A stretch of 64,000 nucleotides of DNA from the NCBI RefSeq assembly GCF_008932115.1, contig NZ_CP044543.1, positions 3,974,501 to 4,038,500 on the forward strand, in the 5' to 3' direction. This document shows positions 8,740 through 18,271 of the stretch, piece by piece. The position numbers and the translations under genes were made by a program. The notes below the pieces were generated by a model. The model made no database searches and had not been told where the DNA came from. It saw nothing but the letters and a program-made list of their open reading frames with translations. Positions within the stretch are counted from its first letter, which is position 1; each line of letters starts with the position of its first letter. This DNA comes from Bradyrhizobium betae (GTDB lineage Bacteria; Pseudomonadota; Alphaproteobacteria; Rhizobiales; Xanthobacteraceae).

Positions 8740-9261
8740 ATGAGACCTGCGACATCATCCACAGCATCATGGCTTGCGGCGGCCGCGCTTGCCGCGTTGA
8801 TGACAACCAGCGGCGGTCTCGTGGCCGCGCAATCGGCGCCCGACAGCGAAAACGGCCGCTACAGCATGACGCCCATTCCCGAAGGCGTGCTGCGGCTCGA
8901 CACCCGCACCGGAACGGTGTCGACCTGCACCAGGAATGGCGCCGGCTGGGCCTGCTATGCCGTGCCCGACGAACGGACCGCGCTCGACGCCGAGATCGGC
9001 CGGCTTCAGACCGAGGTCGAGAAGCTGAAGGGGCAGCTTGCGGCGGGGCCGACCGTGTCGGGGAAGGTCGACGAGGCGATGCCGAAATCCGACCCGCTGA
9101 AGAAGGCGGAGCCGAAGGTCGCCGAGGGCGAGCGCAGAATCGAGATTCCGCTGCCGAGCGATCAGGACGTCGATCGCGTGATGTCCTTCCTGGAAAAGGC
9201 CTGGCGCCGGCTGATCGACATGGCCAACCGCGTGCAGAAGGACGTGTCGGGGAAGATTTGA
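8740..9261 (+). CDS. secreted coiled-coil protein of unknown function
   Basis: A 173-residue protein starting at ATG 8740, which follows GGAGAG at good spacing; an in-frame GTG at 8701 is less likely because it would bury the signal peptide. The signal peptide (ASWLAAAALAALMTTSG) ends near AAQSAP. A small cysteine-containing segment follows (TCTRNGAGWACYAVPDE), with a probable disulfide, then a heptad-like coiled coil (LQTEVEKLKGQL), a basic/acidic linker and an amphipathic C-terminal helix (VMSFLEKAWRRLIDMANRV). I do not recognise a family beyond this general build. It is followed 8 bases later by yjbQ. Confidence 0.75.
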   Translation: MRPATSSTASWLAAAALAALMTTSGGLVAAQSAPDSENGRYSMTPIPEGVLRLDTRTGTVSTCTRNGAGWACYAVPDERTALDAEIGRLQTEVEKLKGQLAAGPTVSGKVDEAMPKSDPLKKAEPKVAEGERRIEIPLPSDQDVDRVMSFLEKAWRRLIDMANRVQKDVSGKI

Positions 9262-9269
9262 GAGCTTGA

Positions 9270-9743
9270 ATGAGACCCGAAAAACATCTGACCCGCTCGG
9301 CGCCTTCGTCGGTGCAAGCCACCACCATCGCTTCGTCTCTGCTGACGGTTTCGACACCCGGCCGCGGCTTCACCGATCTCACCGCGGAAGCCGCGCAGTT
9401 CATCAAGGACGTCTACGCTCGCGAGGGCGCGCTGACGCTGTTCATCCGTCACACCTCGGCTTCGCTGACGATCCAGGAGAACGCCGATCCGTCGGTGCTC
9501 GTCGACCTCACCACGGCGCTGTCACGGCTTGCGCCCGAGAATGCCGGCTGGACGCACGACACCGAAGGACCGGATGACATGCCGGCCCACGTCAAGACCA
9601 TGCTGACTCAAACCTCGCTTCAGGTCCCGGTGCTGAACGGCAAGCTCGCGCTCGGCACCTGGCAGGCGATCTATCTGATCGAGCACCGCATGCGCCCGCA
9701 CCGCCGCGAGGTGGTGCTGCAGTTCATCGGCAGCATCCACTAA
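9270..9743 (+). CDS. yjbQ: YjbQ/UPF0047 family protein
   Basis: A 157-residue protein of the UPF0047 family (some members have been reported to have thiamine-phosphate synthase activity in vitro). The signature segments are all present: HTSASLTIQENADP, the TEGPDDMPAHVK loop, and KLALGTWQAIYLIEH with the final EVVLQFIGS strand. The His, Glu and Asp residues are those that bind metal in the trimeric fold. The biological substrate is uncertain. It sits 8 bases after the secreted coiled-coil gene. Confidence 0.88.
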   Translation: MRPEKHLTRSAPSSVQATTIASSLLTVSTPGRGFTDLTAEAAQFIKDVYAREGALTLFIRHTSASLTIQENADPSVLVDLTTALSRLAPENAGWTHDTEGPDDMPAHVKTMLTQTSLQVPVLNGKLALGTWQAIYLIEHRMRPHRREVVLQFIGSIH

Positions 9744-9765
9744 GGCAGCACCACTAACCCGCAAA

Positions 9766-9798
9766 GCAAAACCGGCCGCGGAGACCGCGGCCGGTTCG
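9766..9798 (-). terminator. intrinsic terminator of the MHS symporter gene
   Basis: A 10-bp perfect stem ACCGGCCGCG/CGCGGCCGGT with loop GAGAC. On the minus strand it is followed by TTTTGCTTT, so it terminates the symporter transcript; it lies between two convergent genes. Confidence 0.75.
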
Positions 9799-9820
9799 TG
9801 TTGTCGATCGTTGCTGCCGA

Positions 9821-11485
9821 TCAGGTCGCCTTGATGTCGACGTCCTTGGTCTCGGGCAGGAAGAACAGGCCGATCACGACCGTGATGGACGCGAAGATGA
9901 CCGGATACCAGAGACCTGCATAGATATCGCCGGTCGAGGCCACGATGGCGAAGGCGGTCGCCGGCAGCAGGCCGCCGAACCAGCCGTTGCCGATGTGGTA
10001 GGGCAGCGACATCGAGGTGTAGCGGATGCGGGTCGGGAACAGTTCGACCAGCATCGCGGCGATCGGGCCGTACACCATGGTGACGAACAGCACCAGGACG
10101 AACAAGAGTCCGACAACCGCGGCCACCTGCGGACGGAAGATGTCGAACGGATGCGCCATCTTCACGATGCCGGCGTCGCCGGCCTTTGGATAGCCGGCCG
10201 CCTGCACCGCGGCGAGCACTGCCGGGTTGCCGTCCTTGGCGTTGGCGTAGGCGACATCCTTGCCGTTGACCATGACCTTGACGCCCGAGCCCGCTGCGCC
10301 TGGCGAGGTCGTGTACTTGACCGACGACTGGGCGAGGTAGGCACGCGCGGTGTCGCAAGGCGCGGTGAAGACGCGGGTGCCGACCGGGTTGAATAGGTCG
10401 CCGCAACCTGCGGGATCCGCCACCACCTCGACCTTGACCGACTCGATCGCCTTTTCCAGCGCCGGGTTGGCGTTGGTGGTGATCATCTTGAAGATCGGGA
10501 AGAAGGTCAGCGCCGCGATCAGGCAGCCGCCGAGGATGATCGGCTTGCGGCCGATCTTGTCGGAGAGCACGCCGAACACGATGAAGAAGCCGGTGCCGAG
10601 CAGCAGCGACCAGGCGATCAGGAGGTTGGCGGTATAGCCGTCGACCTTCAGGATCGATTGCAGGAAGAACAGCGCGTAGAACTGGCCGGTGTACCAGACC
10701 ACGCCCTGGCCCATCACGCCGCCGAGCAGCGCGAGCAGCACGAGCTTGCCGTTCTGCCAGTTGCCGAAGGCTTCCGTCAGCGGCGCCTTCGAGCTCTTCC
10801 CTTCGTCCTTCATCTTCTGGAAGACCGGGGATTCGTTCAGTCGCAGCCGGATCCAGACCGAGACACCGAGCAGCAGCACCGAGACCAGGAACGGAATGCG
10901 CCAGCCCCAGGCCGCGAACTCGGTTTCGCCGAGGGCGGAACGGGTGAACAGGATTACCAGCAGCGACAGGAACAGGCCGAGCGTGGCGGTCGTCTGAATG
11001 AACGAGGTGTAATAGCCGCGCTTGCCGTCCGGCGCGTGCTCCGCGACATAGGTCGCCGCACCGCCATATTCACCGCCGAGTGCCAGGCCCTGGGCGAGGC
11101 GCAGCGCGATCAGGATGATCGGGGCCGCGATGCCGATGGTCGCCGCGTTGGGCAGCAGCCCGACGATGAAGGTCGACAGGCCCATGATCAGGATGGTGAC
11201 GAGGAAGGTATATTTGCGGCCGACGATGTCGCCGACGCGTCCGAACACGATGGCGCCGAACGGACGCACCAGGAAGCCCGCGGCGAAGGCCAGCAGCGCG
11301 AAGATGTCGCGGGTTGCCGGCGGATAGGCCGAGAAGAACTGCGCGCCGATGATGCCGGCCAGTGAACCGTAGAGATAGAAGTCGTACCACTCGAAGACGG
11401 TACCGAGCGAGGAGGCGAGAATGACGAACCGTTCGTCCTTCGTCATCCCTCCCGCGCCTGCTTGAGACACAGCGATTGTCGACAT
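9821..11485 (-). CDS. MHS-family (metabolite:H+) MFS symporter with a large inserted loop
   Basis: A 554-residue major facilitator protein. The metabolite:H+ symporter family is indicated by FEWYDFYLYGSLAG at the first helix, RPFGAIVFGRVGDIVGR between helices 2 and 3 and EYGGAATYVAEHAP after helix 4. It has about 12 membrane helices and should import an organic acid with protons. Between the late helices lies a soluble insertion of about 115 residues (ANPALEKAIESVK through GIVKMAHPF) with two cysteines (AGCGDL and APCDTA), making the protein longer than the usual 430-450. The start at 11485 gives MSTIAVSQAG; upstream residues are non-conserved. It is divergent from a LuxR regulator and near an SLC5-type kinase. 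Confidence 0.9.
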   Translation of the reverse strand: MSTIAVSQAGAGGMTKDERFVILASSLGTVFEWYDFYLYGSLAGIIGAQFFSAYPPATRDIFALLAFAAGFLVRPFGAIVFGRVGDIVGRKYTFLVTILIMGLSTFIVGLLPNAATIGIAAPIILIALRLAQGLALGGEYGGAATYVAEHAPDGKRGYYTSFIQTTATLGLFLSLLVILFTRSALGETEFAAWGWRIPFLVSVLLLGVSVWIRLRLNESPVFQKMKDEGKSSKAPLTEAFGNWQNGKLVLLALLGGVMGQGVVWYTGQFYALFFLQSILKVDGYTANLLIAWSLLLGTGFFIVFGVLSDKIGRKPIILGGCLIAALTFFPIFKMITTNANPALEKAIESVKVEVVADPAGCGDLFNPVGTRVFTAPCDTARAYLAQSSVKYTTSPGAAGSGVKVMVNGKDVAYANAKDGNPAVLAAVQAAGYPKAGDAGIVKMAHPFDIFRPQVAAVVGLLFVLVLFVTMVYGPIAAMLVELFPTRIRYTSMSLPYHIGNGWFGGLLPATAFAIVASTGDIYAGLWYPVIFASITVVIGLFFLPETKDVDIKAT

Positions 11486-11786
11486 GTTGAGTCGCTCCCC
11501 GAAAAATCGTTTCCTCGCGCCCCAGATGTCCGGGCATGCCGGATCAACCTGGGTCTTGACCGCAAAGTAACATCGGCGTGAAACCCGCCCCAATACGACT
11601 TTCGGCCTTGCGCACTGACGCGCACCTGAACGTGCGGTATTGGGCGCCGGTGCTGATCCGTAAGGCTGGGTTAACCCCTTTGCTGCAAAGGGATAATGTG
11701 TACTTGCATGCCACGGCCGGTCAGGGAAGAATTGACCCGCCGCGGCAGCGACTCGCCGGCTGGTAGCGAACCACAGCAAGAGAACG

Positions 11787-12458
11787 ATGAACGCTCCTTC
11801 GACCCATCTCGTCATTGCCGATGATCATCCCCTGTTCCGTGACGCGTTGCGGCAGGCGGTGGCGGGCGTCCTGACCTCGGCCAGGATCGACGAGGCCGGA
11901 TCGTTCGAGGATCTGACCAAGCTGCTGGAACAGACATCCGACGTCGATCTGATCCTGCTCGACCTCTCGATGCCCGGCATTTCCGGCTTTTCCGGCCTGA
12001 TCTATCTGCGCGCGCAATATCCTGCGATCCCGGTGGTGATCGTCTCTGCTTCCGACGACGGCGCCACGATCCGCCGCTCGCTCGACTTCGGCGCCTCCGG
12101 CTTCATTCCCAAGCGATACGGCGTCGAGACGCTGCGCGACGCCATTCTCAAGGTCATGGACGGCGACGTCTGGGTTCCCGCCGACATCGACCTGACCGCT
12201 CCTGCCGATCCCGACATGACCCGCCTGCGCGACCGTCTGGTCACGCTGACGCCGCAGCAGGTGCGGGTCCTGATGATGCTGTCGGAAGGGCTGCTCAACA
12301 AGCAGATCGCCTACGAGCTCGGCGTCTCCGAGGCGACCATCAAGGCGCATGTCTCGGCGATCCTGCAAAAGCTCGGTGTCGAGAGCCGCACGCAGGCGGT
12401 GATCGCCGCGGCGAAGATCGCCGGCGGGCAATGGAAGCAGGGCACGCCGACGGGGTAG
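11787..12458 (+). CDS. LuxR-family response regulator (CrbR/AgmR-like)
   Basis: A 223-residue regulator: receiver domain with DDH at 12-14, phosphoacceptor D59 in LILLDLSMPG and the usual Lys in GFIPKRYG, then a LuxR HTH at about residues 150-210 (LTPQQVRVLMML, YELGVSEATIKAHV, KLGVESRTQAV). Receiver-HTH proteins of this kind partner SLC5-domain hybrid kinases such as CrbS, which sense acetate or similar acids. That kinase type lies 730 bases downstream on the opposite strand, and the MHS symporter is divergent upstream. The 300-base gap before it (11486-11786) must hold both promoters; no clear operator was seen. Confidence 0.92.
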   Translation: MNAPSTHLVIADDHPLFRDALRQAVAGVLTSARIDEAGSFEDLTKLLEQTSDVDLILLDLSMPGISGFSGLIYLRAQYPAIPVVIVSASDDGATIRRSLDFGASGFIPKRYGVETLRDAILKVMDGDVWVPADIDLTAPADPDMTRLRDRLVTLTPQQVRVLMMLSEGLLNKQIAYELGVSEATIKAHVSAILQKLGVESRTQAVIAAAKIAGGQWKQGTPTG

Positions 12459-12605
12459 GGCATTTGGTCATTGACTCGCGGACGGCCGCTAGCGAGGTGA
12501 AGGCGGAATTGTTCCGCGCGCTCGGAGCGTCCGGTCTTAACCCATAGCGGCATGGTCTCGTTCTTGCTATCGTCTGTAAGCCAAGACCGAGGTTCGCGAA
12601 CACCA

Positions 12606-12911
12606 ATGCGACTGATTTTGCACGTGCTGGTCGGGTTGCTCGGCGCCTTAGGCGTGATAGCTGCAGGTGTTCTTAGTCACGAAGTGATGCAGCCCTTTTT
12701 CTTGATTGTTTGGACGCCAGCGATCTGGCTGGTTCGTTTTTCAAACGTGCTATGCCCACCGGCAGGCGTAAGTTGCTTTCTGGGCTCGATTAGCCAAGGC
12801 GCGCATCATCTTTGGTTTGGTCTCTGCCTCCTTGGTTTTTGGTGGATTGTTTTGTCGTGTGCGATCTGGTCGCTTTTACGTTTGCGTCGATCGTCTCTGC
12901 CGGAAAAGTAG
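12606..12911 (+). CDS. small membrane protein of unknown function
   Basis: A 101-residue hydrophobic protein starting at ATG 12606 (MRLILHVLVGLLGALG). Three or four membrane-crossing stretches are visible: LVGLLGALGVIAAG, FFLIVWTPAIWL, and WFGLCLLGFWWIVLSC. It ends with the basic LLRLRRSSLPEK. Codon use is more AT-rich than its neighbours, which suggests recent acquisition or weak selection. I do not recognise the family. An in-frame start at 12552 would add 18 residues lacking any conserved look. Confidence 0.55.
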   Translation: MRLILHVLVGLLGALGVIAAGVLSHEVMQPFFLIVWTPAIWLVRFSNVLCPPAGVSCFLGSISQGAHHLWFGLCLLGFWWIVLSCAIWSLLRLRRSSLPEK

Positions 12912-12963
12912 AAGTCCACGCGCTCAATTTCCATCGCTTTCGAACCGACAAGCCTACCTCGGT

Positions 12964-13062
12964 GTCATCGTCCGCGCAGGCGGACGATCCAGTATCCCAG
13001 AGCCGTCTGTGAGTGAGCCGATGCGCCGCGGCGTACTGGATTCCCGCTTTCGCGGGAATGAC
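12964..13062. repeat. palindromic intergenic repeat, GTCATCGTCCGCG family
   Basis: About 100 bases with inverted arms: GTCATCGTCCGCGCAGGCGG, ATCCAGTA at the left, and TACTGGATTCCCGC, CGCGGGAATGAC at the right. Same build as the element at 5560-5659, with internal sequence GCCGATGCGCCGCGG. It is extragenic, in the gap between convergent genes. Confidence 0.7.
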
Positions 13063-13100
13063 AGCGGTGATTGGAGAAACAGTTCGCCGCCTCACGCGCC

Positions 13101-13170
13101 GTCATTGCGAGCGCAGCGAAGCAATCCAGAATCTTTCCGCGGAGAAACAGTTCGCTGCGCTCGCAATGAC
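13101..13170. repeat. palindromic intergenic repeat, GTCATTGCGAGCGCAGCG family
   Basis: A 70-base inverted repeat with arms GTCATTGCGAGCGCAGCGAA and TTCGCTGCGCTCGCAATGAC, perfectly complementary over 20 bases, around a loop containing CAGAATCTTTCCGCG. It lies immediately beside the previous element and 17 bases from the kinase stop, so two mobile-looking repeats are stacked here. Confidence 0.75.
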
Positions 13171-13186
13171 GATGGTGGAAGCGCGA

Positions 13187-16100
13187 CTATTCCGCCGCCA
13201 CCATCTGCTGGGTGCGCCACTGGCCGAGCAGCGCCCGCAGCGAGGCCGGCTTCACCGGCTTGTTGAGTACCGCGATCCTCTCATCGCGCGCGGCGACCTG
13301 GACGGCGGGGCTGCGATCGGCGGTGATCAGGATCGCGGGGATGGTGTCGCCGAAGCGGCGGCGGATGTCGCGGATCGCGGCGATGCCGTTGCCGCGGTCG
13401 AGATGGTAGTCGACGAGCAGGCCCGTGACGCGGCGGCCGGCGGCCTCCATGGCCGCGATCGCGCCTTCGGGATCCGTGACCGCGATCACCTCGGCGTCCC
13501 AGGCTTTCATCAGCGTGCGCATGCCGTCGAGGATCGCGGCGTCGTTCTCGATGCAGACGATCAGGGCGCCCGAGATCGGCGTGCGCGCCAGCGGCGTCGC
13601 GCTGGTCACCGCGGCGGTGTGGGTGATTGCCTTTGCCGTCGGCACCGTCACCGAGAAGACCGAGCCGCCGCCTGCGTTGGAGTCGATGGCGATGCCGTGG
13701 TTGAGCACGTGCGCCAGCCGCTCGACGATCGACAGCCCGAGCCCGAGCCCGCGCGCGATCCGCGCGCCCTGCTCCAGGCGGTGGAATTCCTTGAAGATCT
13801 CGCCGCGCTTGACCAGGGGGATGCCGACGCCGGTGTCGTAGACGCAGATCTTGAGCGAGGGACCCTGGCGGCGGCAGCCGACCAGCACGCGGCCGCGCGG
13901 GGTGTATTTGATCGCGTTGGAGATCAGGTTCTGGAGCAGGCGCCGCAGCAGCAGGCGATCGGACTCGACCGGGAGCGAGCAGGGCACGAAAGCGAGCTCC
14001 AGATTCTTGGCGCGCGCGATCGGCGCGAACTCGATCTCCAGCGAGCGCATCAGATCGGCCATCTTGAAGCTCGAGATCGAGGTCGTCATCGCGCCGGCGT
14101 CGAGCCGGGAGATGTCGAGCAGCGCGCCGAGGATCTCCTCGATCGCCTGCAGCGATTCGTCGATGTTCTCGACCAGCCGCGTCTCCTCGCCGCTGTGCTG
14201 GCGCTCGACCAGGCTCGTGACGTAGAGCCGCGCCGCGTTCAGCGGCTGGAGAATGTCGTGGCTGGCGGCGGCGAGGAAGCGCGTCTTGGAGATGCTGGCG
14301 TCTTCCGCGGCGCTCTTGGCCAATGCGAGCTCGGAGTTCAGTCGCGTCAGCTCCTCGGTGCGGTCGCGCACGCGCTTTTCCAGCGTCGCATTGGCGCGCT
14401 CCAGCGCTTCCGCCGCCTCGAAGGTGGGGGTGACGTCGGTGAAGGTGATGACGAAGCCGCTGCCGGGCATGCGGTTGGTGAGCACCTCGATCACCATGTG
14501 GCGTTCCGGCAGGCGTTCGAGATAGGGCTCGCCCTCGGTGGTGTAGGCGGCGAGCCGCCGTTCGATCATCGCCTCGCGCCCGGCCGGATCGTCCGAATCG
14601 GTCACGCCCATGAATTCCAGGATCTCGCGCAAGGGCGTGCCGAACTGAATGAAATGCGGGGGCACGTTGAGGAGATCGCCGAACTGCCGGTTGGAGCAGA
14701 TCAGCTGCAGATCGGCGTCGAACACCGCGATGCCCTGCCGGACGTGGTTGAGCGCGGTCTGGAGGATCTCGCGGTTGAAGTGCAGTGCCGCATGGGAATC
14801 GTCGAGCAGTTTCAGCGCGGCTTTCGCCGAGACCGTTCGCTTGCGCAGCAGCAGCGACATCACGAGGCGCGAGGACGCGGCCCCGATCGAGGAAGCGATC
14901 AGGTGCTCTGCGTGCTGCAGCAGCTCGAAATCGGCGGGTGCCCCGGGCTCGAGCCGTACGTTGCGTCGCGCCGAGAAGGCCTCGAACGAATGCCGCGCGC
15001 GGTCGGGCCCGAGATATTGCGCGACCGTGGTCTGGATGTCCTGCACCGTCACGGTGGTGCGCCAGCGCCGGAAGCTCGGCGAGATCGGCGCGAGCGTGTT
15101 GGGCACGAACAGATCGGCCTGCACCAGCTCGATCGACGACGGCCGGCGCGCCAGCGACAACAAGACATAGGTGAGGACGTTGAGCGACAGCGACCAGATC
15201 ACGCCGTGCATCAGCGGCGGTAGATCGGCGCCGAACAGCGCCTGCGGCCGCAGTGCCTCGATCCCGAACGGGCCGTGCTGGAGCAGCAGGATGCCCGACG
15301 TCGAGGTATCCATGAAACTCGGGATAAACAGCGTGTAGAGCCACACCGCGAAGCCGACCAGCATGCCCCCGATGGCGCCGCGCGCAGTCGCCCGCCGCCA
15401 CAGCAGCCCGCCGAAGAAGCTCGGTGCAAGCTGCGCGATGGCGGCAAAGGAGAGCAGGCCGATCGCGGCAAGCTGGGTGTTGCCGAGCGCGCGGTAGTAG
15501 AAATAGGCCATCACCATGATGGCGAAGATCGCAAGCCGTCGCGAGCGCAGCAGGAAGTCGCTGAAATCGGCGCCGCCGGTGCGTCCCTCCGGCCGCCGCT
15601 GCAGCACCAGCGGCACCACGAGATCGTTCGAGACCATGATGGAGAGCGCGACGCATTCGACGATCACCATGGCGGTCGCCGCCGACAGGCCGCCGACGAA
15701 CACGGCGACGCTGAGCAGATCCGCGCCGCCTTCCATCGGCAGCGCCAGAACGTACATGTCGGGATCCGCCGCGCCAAAGGGGAAGCTGACGAGACCGGCG
15801 ATCGCGATCGGGATCACGAACAGGTTGATGGCAACGAGATAGAGCGGAAACAGCCAGCGCGCGCGGCCGACCTCGGCATCGCTGGAATTCTCGACGACAC
15901 TGACGTGGAACTGGCGCGGCAGCAGCATGATCGCGCACAGCGACAGCAGCGTCATCGTGAGGAAGTTGCCGATCGACGGCGAATAGTTGATGGCGCGCAC
16001 CGCTTCCGGCGTCTTCATCGCGCGCTCGATCAGCTCGTGCGGCGAGAACATCCAGAAGGTGACGAAGATGCCGGCGGTGAGGAAGGCGACCAGCTTGATG

Positions 16101-16696
16101 ATGGATTCGGTCGCGACCGCCAGCATCAGGCCGTGCTGGTGCTCGGTGGCGTCGGTCTGCCGGGTGCCGAACAGCACGGCGAAGGCTGCCATCGCCAGCG
16201 TCACCATCAGCGCCACGTCGCCGACGATGGGGATGTGGGAGAAGGCCTGGTCCTCGCTCAGGATGGTTTCGAGCGAGGACGCGACCGCCTTGAGCTGGAG
16301 CGCGATGTAGGGCACCGAGCCGATGATCGCGATCAGCGCCACGGTCGCCGCCACCGCCTGGCTCTTGCCGTAGCGCGCGCCGATGAAGTCGGCGATCGAG
16401 GTGATGTTGTGGGCCTTGGCGAGCTGGATCACGCGGCGGAGCACGCCGGCGCCCAGGCCAATCATCAGGATCGGGCCGACATAGATCGCCAGGAAGTCGG
16501 TCGAGGTGCGAGTGGCGAAGCCGACCGAGCCGAAGAAGGTCCAGGAGGTGCAGTAGATCGCCAGCGACAGCGGATAGATCAGCCCGGACGCACGGCCGCG
16601 CCCGGCCGGCGAGCGGCGGTCGCCATGGCTCGCCACCAGGAACAGGAAGCCGATATAGCCGAAGGCGGCGGCGATCACGCCCCAGTCGTGCAGCAT
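13187..16696 (-). CDS. hybrid histidine kinase with SLC5 (Na+/solute symporter-like) sensor domain
   Basis: A 1169-residue membrane sensor kinase. Residues of about 1-500 form a sodium/solute-symporter-like domain with roughly 13 helices (for example YCTSWTFFGSVGFATR and NITSIADFIGARYGKS). A PAS-like region follows (about 620-740), then HisKA with the phosphorylated H813 in AASHDILQPLNAA, a HATPase_c domain (NLISNAIKYT, DTGVGIP, GLGLGLSIVERL) and a C-terminal receiver with D1096 in LLVDYHLDRG. This is the CrbS-type architecture that senses acetate-like carboxylates. The start at 16696 (MLHDWGVIAAAF) was preferred to an upstream ATG whose residues are basic and unconserved. Probable partner: the LuxR regulator at 11787. 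Confidence 0.93.
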   Translation of the reverse strand: MLHDWGVIAAAFGYIGFLFLVASHGDRRSPAGRGRASGLIYPLSLAIYCTSWTFFGSVGFATRTSTDFLAIYVGPILMIGLGAGVLRRVIQLAKAHNITSIADFIGARYGKSQAVAATVALIAIIGSVPYIALQLKAVASSLETILSEDQAFSHIPIVGDVALMVTLAMAAFAVLFGTRQTDATEHQHGLMLAVATESIIKLVAFLTAGIFVTFWMFSPHELIERAMKTPEAVRAINYSPSIGNFLTMTLLSLCAIMLLPRQFHVSVVENSSDAEVGRARWLFPLYLVAINLFVIPIAIAGLVSFPFGAADPDMYVLALPMEGGADLLSVAVFVGGLSAATAMVIVECVALSIMVSNDLVVPLVLQRRPEGRTGGADFSDFLLRSRRLAIFAIMVMAYFYYRALGNTQLAAIGLLSFAAIAQLAPSFFGGLLWRRATARGAIGGMLVGFAVWLYTLFIPSFMDTSTSGILLLQHGPFGIEALRPQALFGADLPPLMHGVIWSLSLNVLTYVLLSLARRPSSIELVQADLFVPNTLAPISPSFRRWRTTVTVQDIQTTVAQYLGPDRARHSFEAFSARRNVRLEPGAPADFELLQHAEHLIASSIGAASSRLVMSLLLRKRTVSAKAALKLLDDSHAALHFNREILQTALNHVRQGIAVFDADLQLICSNRQFGDLLNVPPHFIQFGTPLREILEFMGVTDSDDPAGREAMIERRLAAYTTEGEPYLERLPERHMVIEVLTNRMPGSGFVITFTDVTPTFEAAEALERANATLEKRVRDRTEELTRLNSELALAKSAAEDASISKTRFLAAASHDILQPLNAARLYVTSLVERQHSGEETRLVENIDESLQAIEEILGALLDISRLDAGAMTTSISSFKMADLMRSLEIEFAPIARAKNLELAFVPCSLPVESDRLLLRRLLQNLISNAIKYTPRGRVLVGCRRQGPSLKICVYDTGVGIPLVKRGEIFKEFHRLEQGARIARGLGLGLSIVERLAHVLNHGIAIDSNAGGGSVFSVTVPTAKAITHTAAVTSATPLARTPISGALIVCIENDAAILDGMRTLMKAWDAEVIAVTDPEGAIAAMEAAGRRVTGLLVDYHLDRGNGIAAIRDIRRRFGDTIPAILITADRSPAVQVAARDERIAVLNKPVKPASLRALLGQWRTQQMVAAE

Positions 16697-16906
16697 GGCG
16701 AGCGTGCTTCTCCCAAGGCGCGGCAGCGCCCGATCTTTGCCAAGGCGCAACCGCGCCCGCTCTCATTTTCCCTGCAAATCTAGCGCGTTGGGCGCAGGCA
16801 AGCGACAGCGAAATGCAGCGCGGAGCGGGGAACTGGGGTTGTCGTTAAGCCGTGGGATGAGCTGCCTGCTCCTACCCTCCCCCTCAAGGGCAGGGTAGAA
16901 GCGAGC

Positions 16907-18136
16907 CTACTCCGCCGCCAGCGACTTCTCGCGGAGCGGCAGGCCGAGGCGGTCCCACACTTGCAGCAGGGCTTCGGCGAGCTGATCGATCAGGCCGTCG
17001 TCGTGATAGGGCGAGGGCGTGATGCGCAGTCGTTCGGTGCCCTTGGCGACGGTCGGATAGTTGATCGGCTGGATGTAGATGCCGTGCTCTTCGAGCAGCA
17101 GGTCGGAGGCCTGCTTGCACTTCTCGGCATCGCCGATGAACAGCGGCACGATGTGGGTGTCGCTCGACATCACCGGCAGGCCGGCGGCATTGAGGATCGC
17201 CTTGACGCGGGCGGCGCGGTCCTGGTGGCGCTCGCGCTCCCAGTTCGAGGTCTTCAGATGCTTGATCGCGGCGGTCGCGGCCGAGCAGATCGCCGGCGGC
17301 AGCGCGGTGGTGAAGATGAAGCCCGGCGCATAGGAGCGCACGGCGTCGATGATCTGGCCGTTGGCGGCGATGTAGCCGCCGAGGCAGCCGAACGCCTTTG
17401 CCAGCGTGCCTTCGAGAATGTCGATGCGATGCATGACGCCGTCACGCTCGGCGATGCCGCCGCCGCGCGGACCGTACATGCCGACGGCATGAACTTCGTC
17501 GACATAGGTCATCGCGTTGTACTTCTCGGCGAGATCGCAGATCTTCGCGAGCGGGGCGACGTCGCCGTCCATGGAATAGAGGCTCTCGCAGGCGATCAGC
17601 TTCGGCCGGTTCGGACCGGCAGCTTTCAGCTTCTCCTCGAGATCGGCGAGGTCGTTGTGGCGGAACACGACGCGCTCGCAGCCGGACTGGCGGATGCCTT
17701 CGATCATCGAATTGTGGTTGAGCTCGTCCGACACGATCAGGCAGTTCGGAATGAGCTTTGCGATGGTCGCGATGCCGGTCTGGTTCGAGACATAGCCCGA
17801 GGTGAACAGCAGCGCGGCTTCCTTGCCGTGGAGATCGGCCAGCTCGGCTTCGAGCTGCACCAGCGGATGATGCGTGCCGGCGATGTTGCGGGTGCCGCCT
17901 GCGCCGGTGCCGACGCGCGTCGCGGTCTCGACCATGGCGCCGACCACCTTCGGGTGCTGGCCCATGCCGAGGTAATCGTTCGAGCACCAGATCACGACGT
18001 CGCGCTTGCCCTTGGGCGAATGCCAGAGCGCATGCGGAAACCGGCCGGCGATACGTTCGAGGTCGGCGAACACGCGATAGCGCCGTTCGGAATGGAGACG
18101 ATCGAGGGCGGAATTGAAGAACTGGGCGTAATCCAT
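16907..18136 (-). CDS. hemA: 5-aminolevulinate synthase
   Basis: HemA condenses glycine and succinyl-CoA to 5-aminolevulinate, the first step of heme synthesis by the C4 pathway, using PLP. It has 409 residues, the size of known Bradyrhizobium HemA. The start [14 protein letters not shown], the glycine-rich [26 protein letters not shown] and the PLP lysine K247 in EGTLAKAFG are all present. A longer upstream frame lacks similarity. A perfect FixK/FNR-type box lies 136 bases upstream, consistent with known oxygen control of hemA in Bradyrhizobium. It is transcribed alone. Confidence 0.97.
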   Translation of the reverse strand: MDYAQFFNSALDRLHSERRYRVFADLERIAGRFPHALWHSPKGKRDVVIWCSNDYLGMGQHPKVVGAMVETATRVGTGAGGTRNIAGTHHPLVQLEAELADLHGKEAALLFTSGYVSNQTGIATIAKLIPNCLIVSDELNHNSMIEGIRQSGCERVVFRHNDLADLEEKLKAAGPNRPKLIACESLYSMDGDVAPLAKICDLAEKYNAMTYVDEVHAVGMYGPRGGGIAERDGVMHRIDILEGTLAKAFGCLGGYIAANGQIIDAVRSYAPGFIFTTALPPAICSAATAAIKHLKTSNWERERHQDRAARVKAILNAAGLPVMSSDTHIVPLFIGDAEKCKQASDLLLEEHGIYIQPINYPTVAKGTERLRITPSPYHDDGLIDQLAEALLQVWDRLGLPLREKSLAAE

Positions 18137-18271
18137 CGGCAAAACCTGCAACGGAACCGGACCAAGGGGCCGCATCTTTTTAGAGCTTTTCCAGCTCCAA
18201 TGTCTATGCGCTATCCCACATTTGGCCGTGAGGGGCATTTGGGCAAAATGCCCTATCGTGCGATTTGAAAC

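Noticed and set aside
13013..15223. 736-residue open frame on the plus strand
   Set aside because: It is antisense to the hybrid kinase, which has complete HisKA, HATPase and receiver motifs on the minus strand.
16870..16900. CTACCCT/AGGGTAG hairpin after hemA stop as terminator
   Set aside because: Arms of seven bases with no T-run; too weak to call, although it may mark the end of a short repeat.
18178..18200. Irr-box (ICE)-like TTTAGA near hemA
   Set aside because: Only a half-site is seen; no opposing TTCTAAA half at proper spacing.
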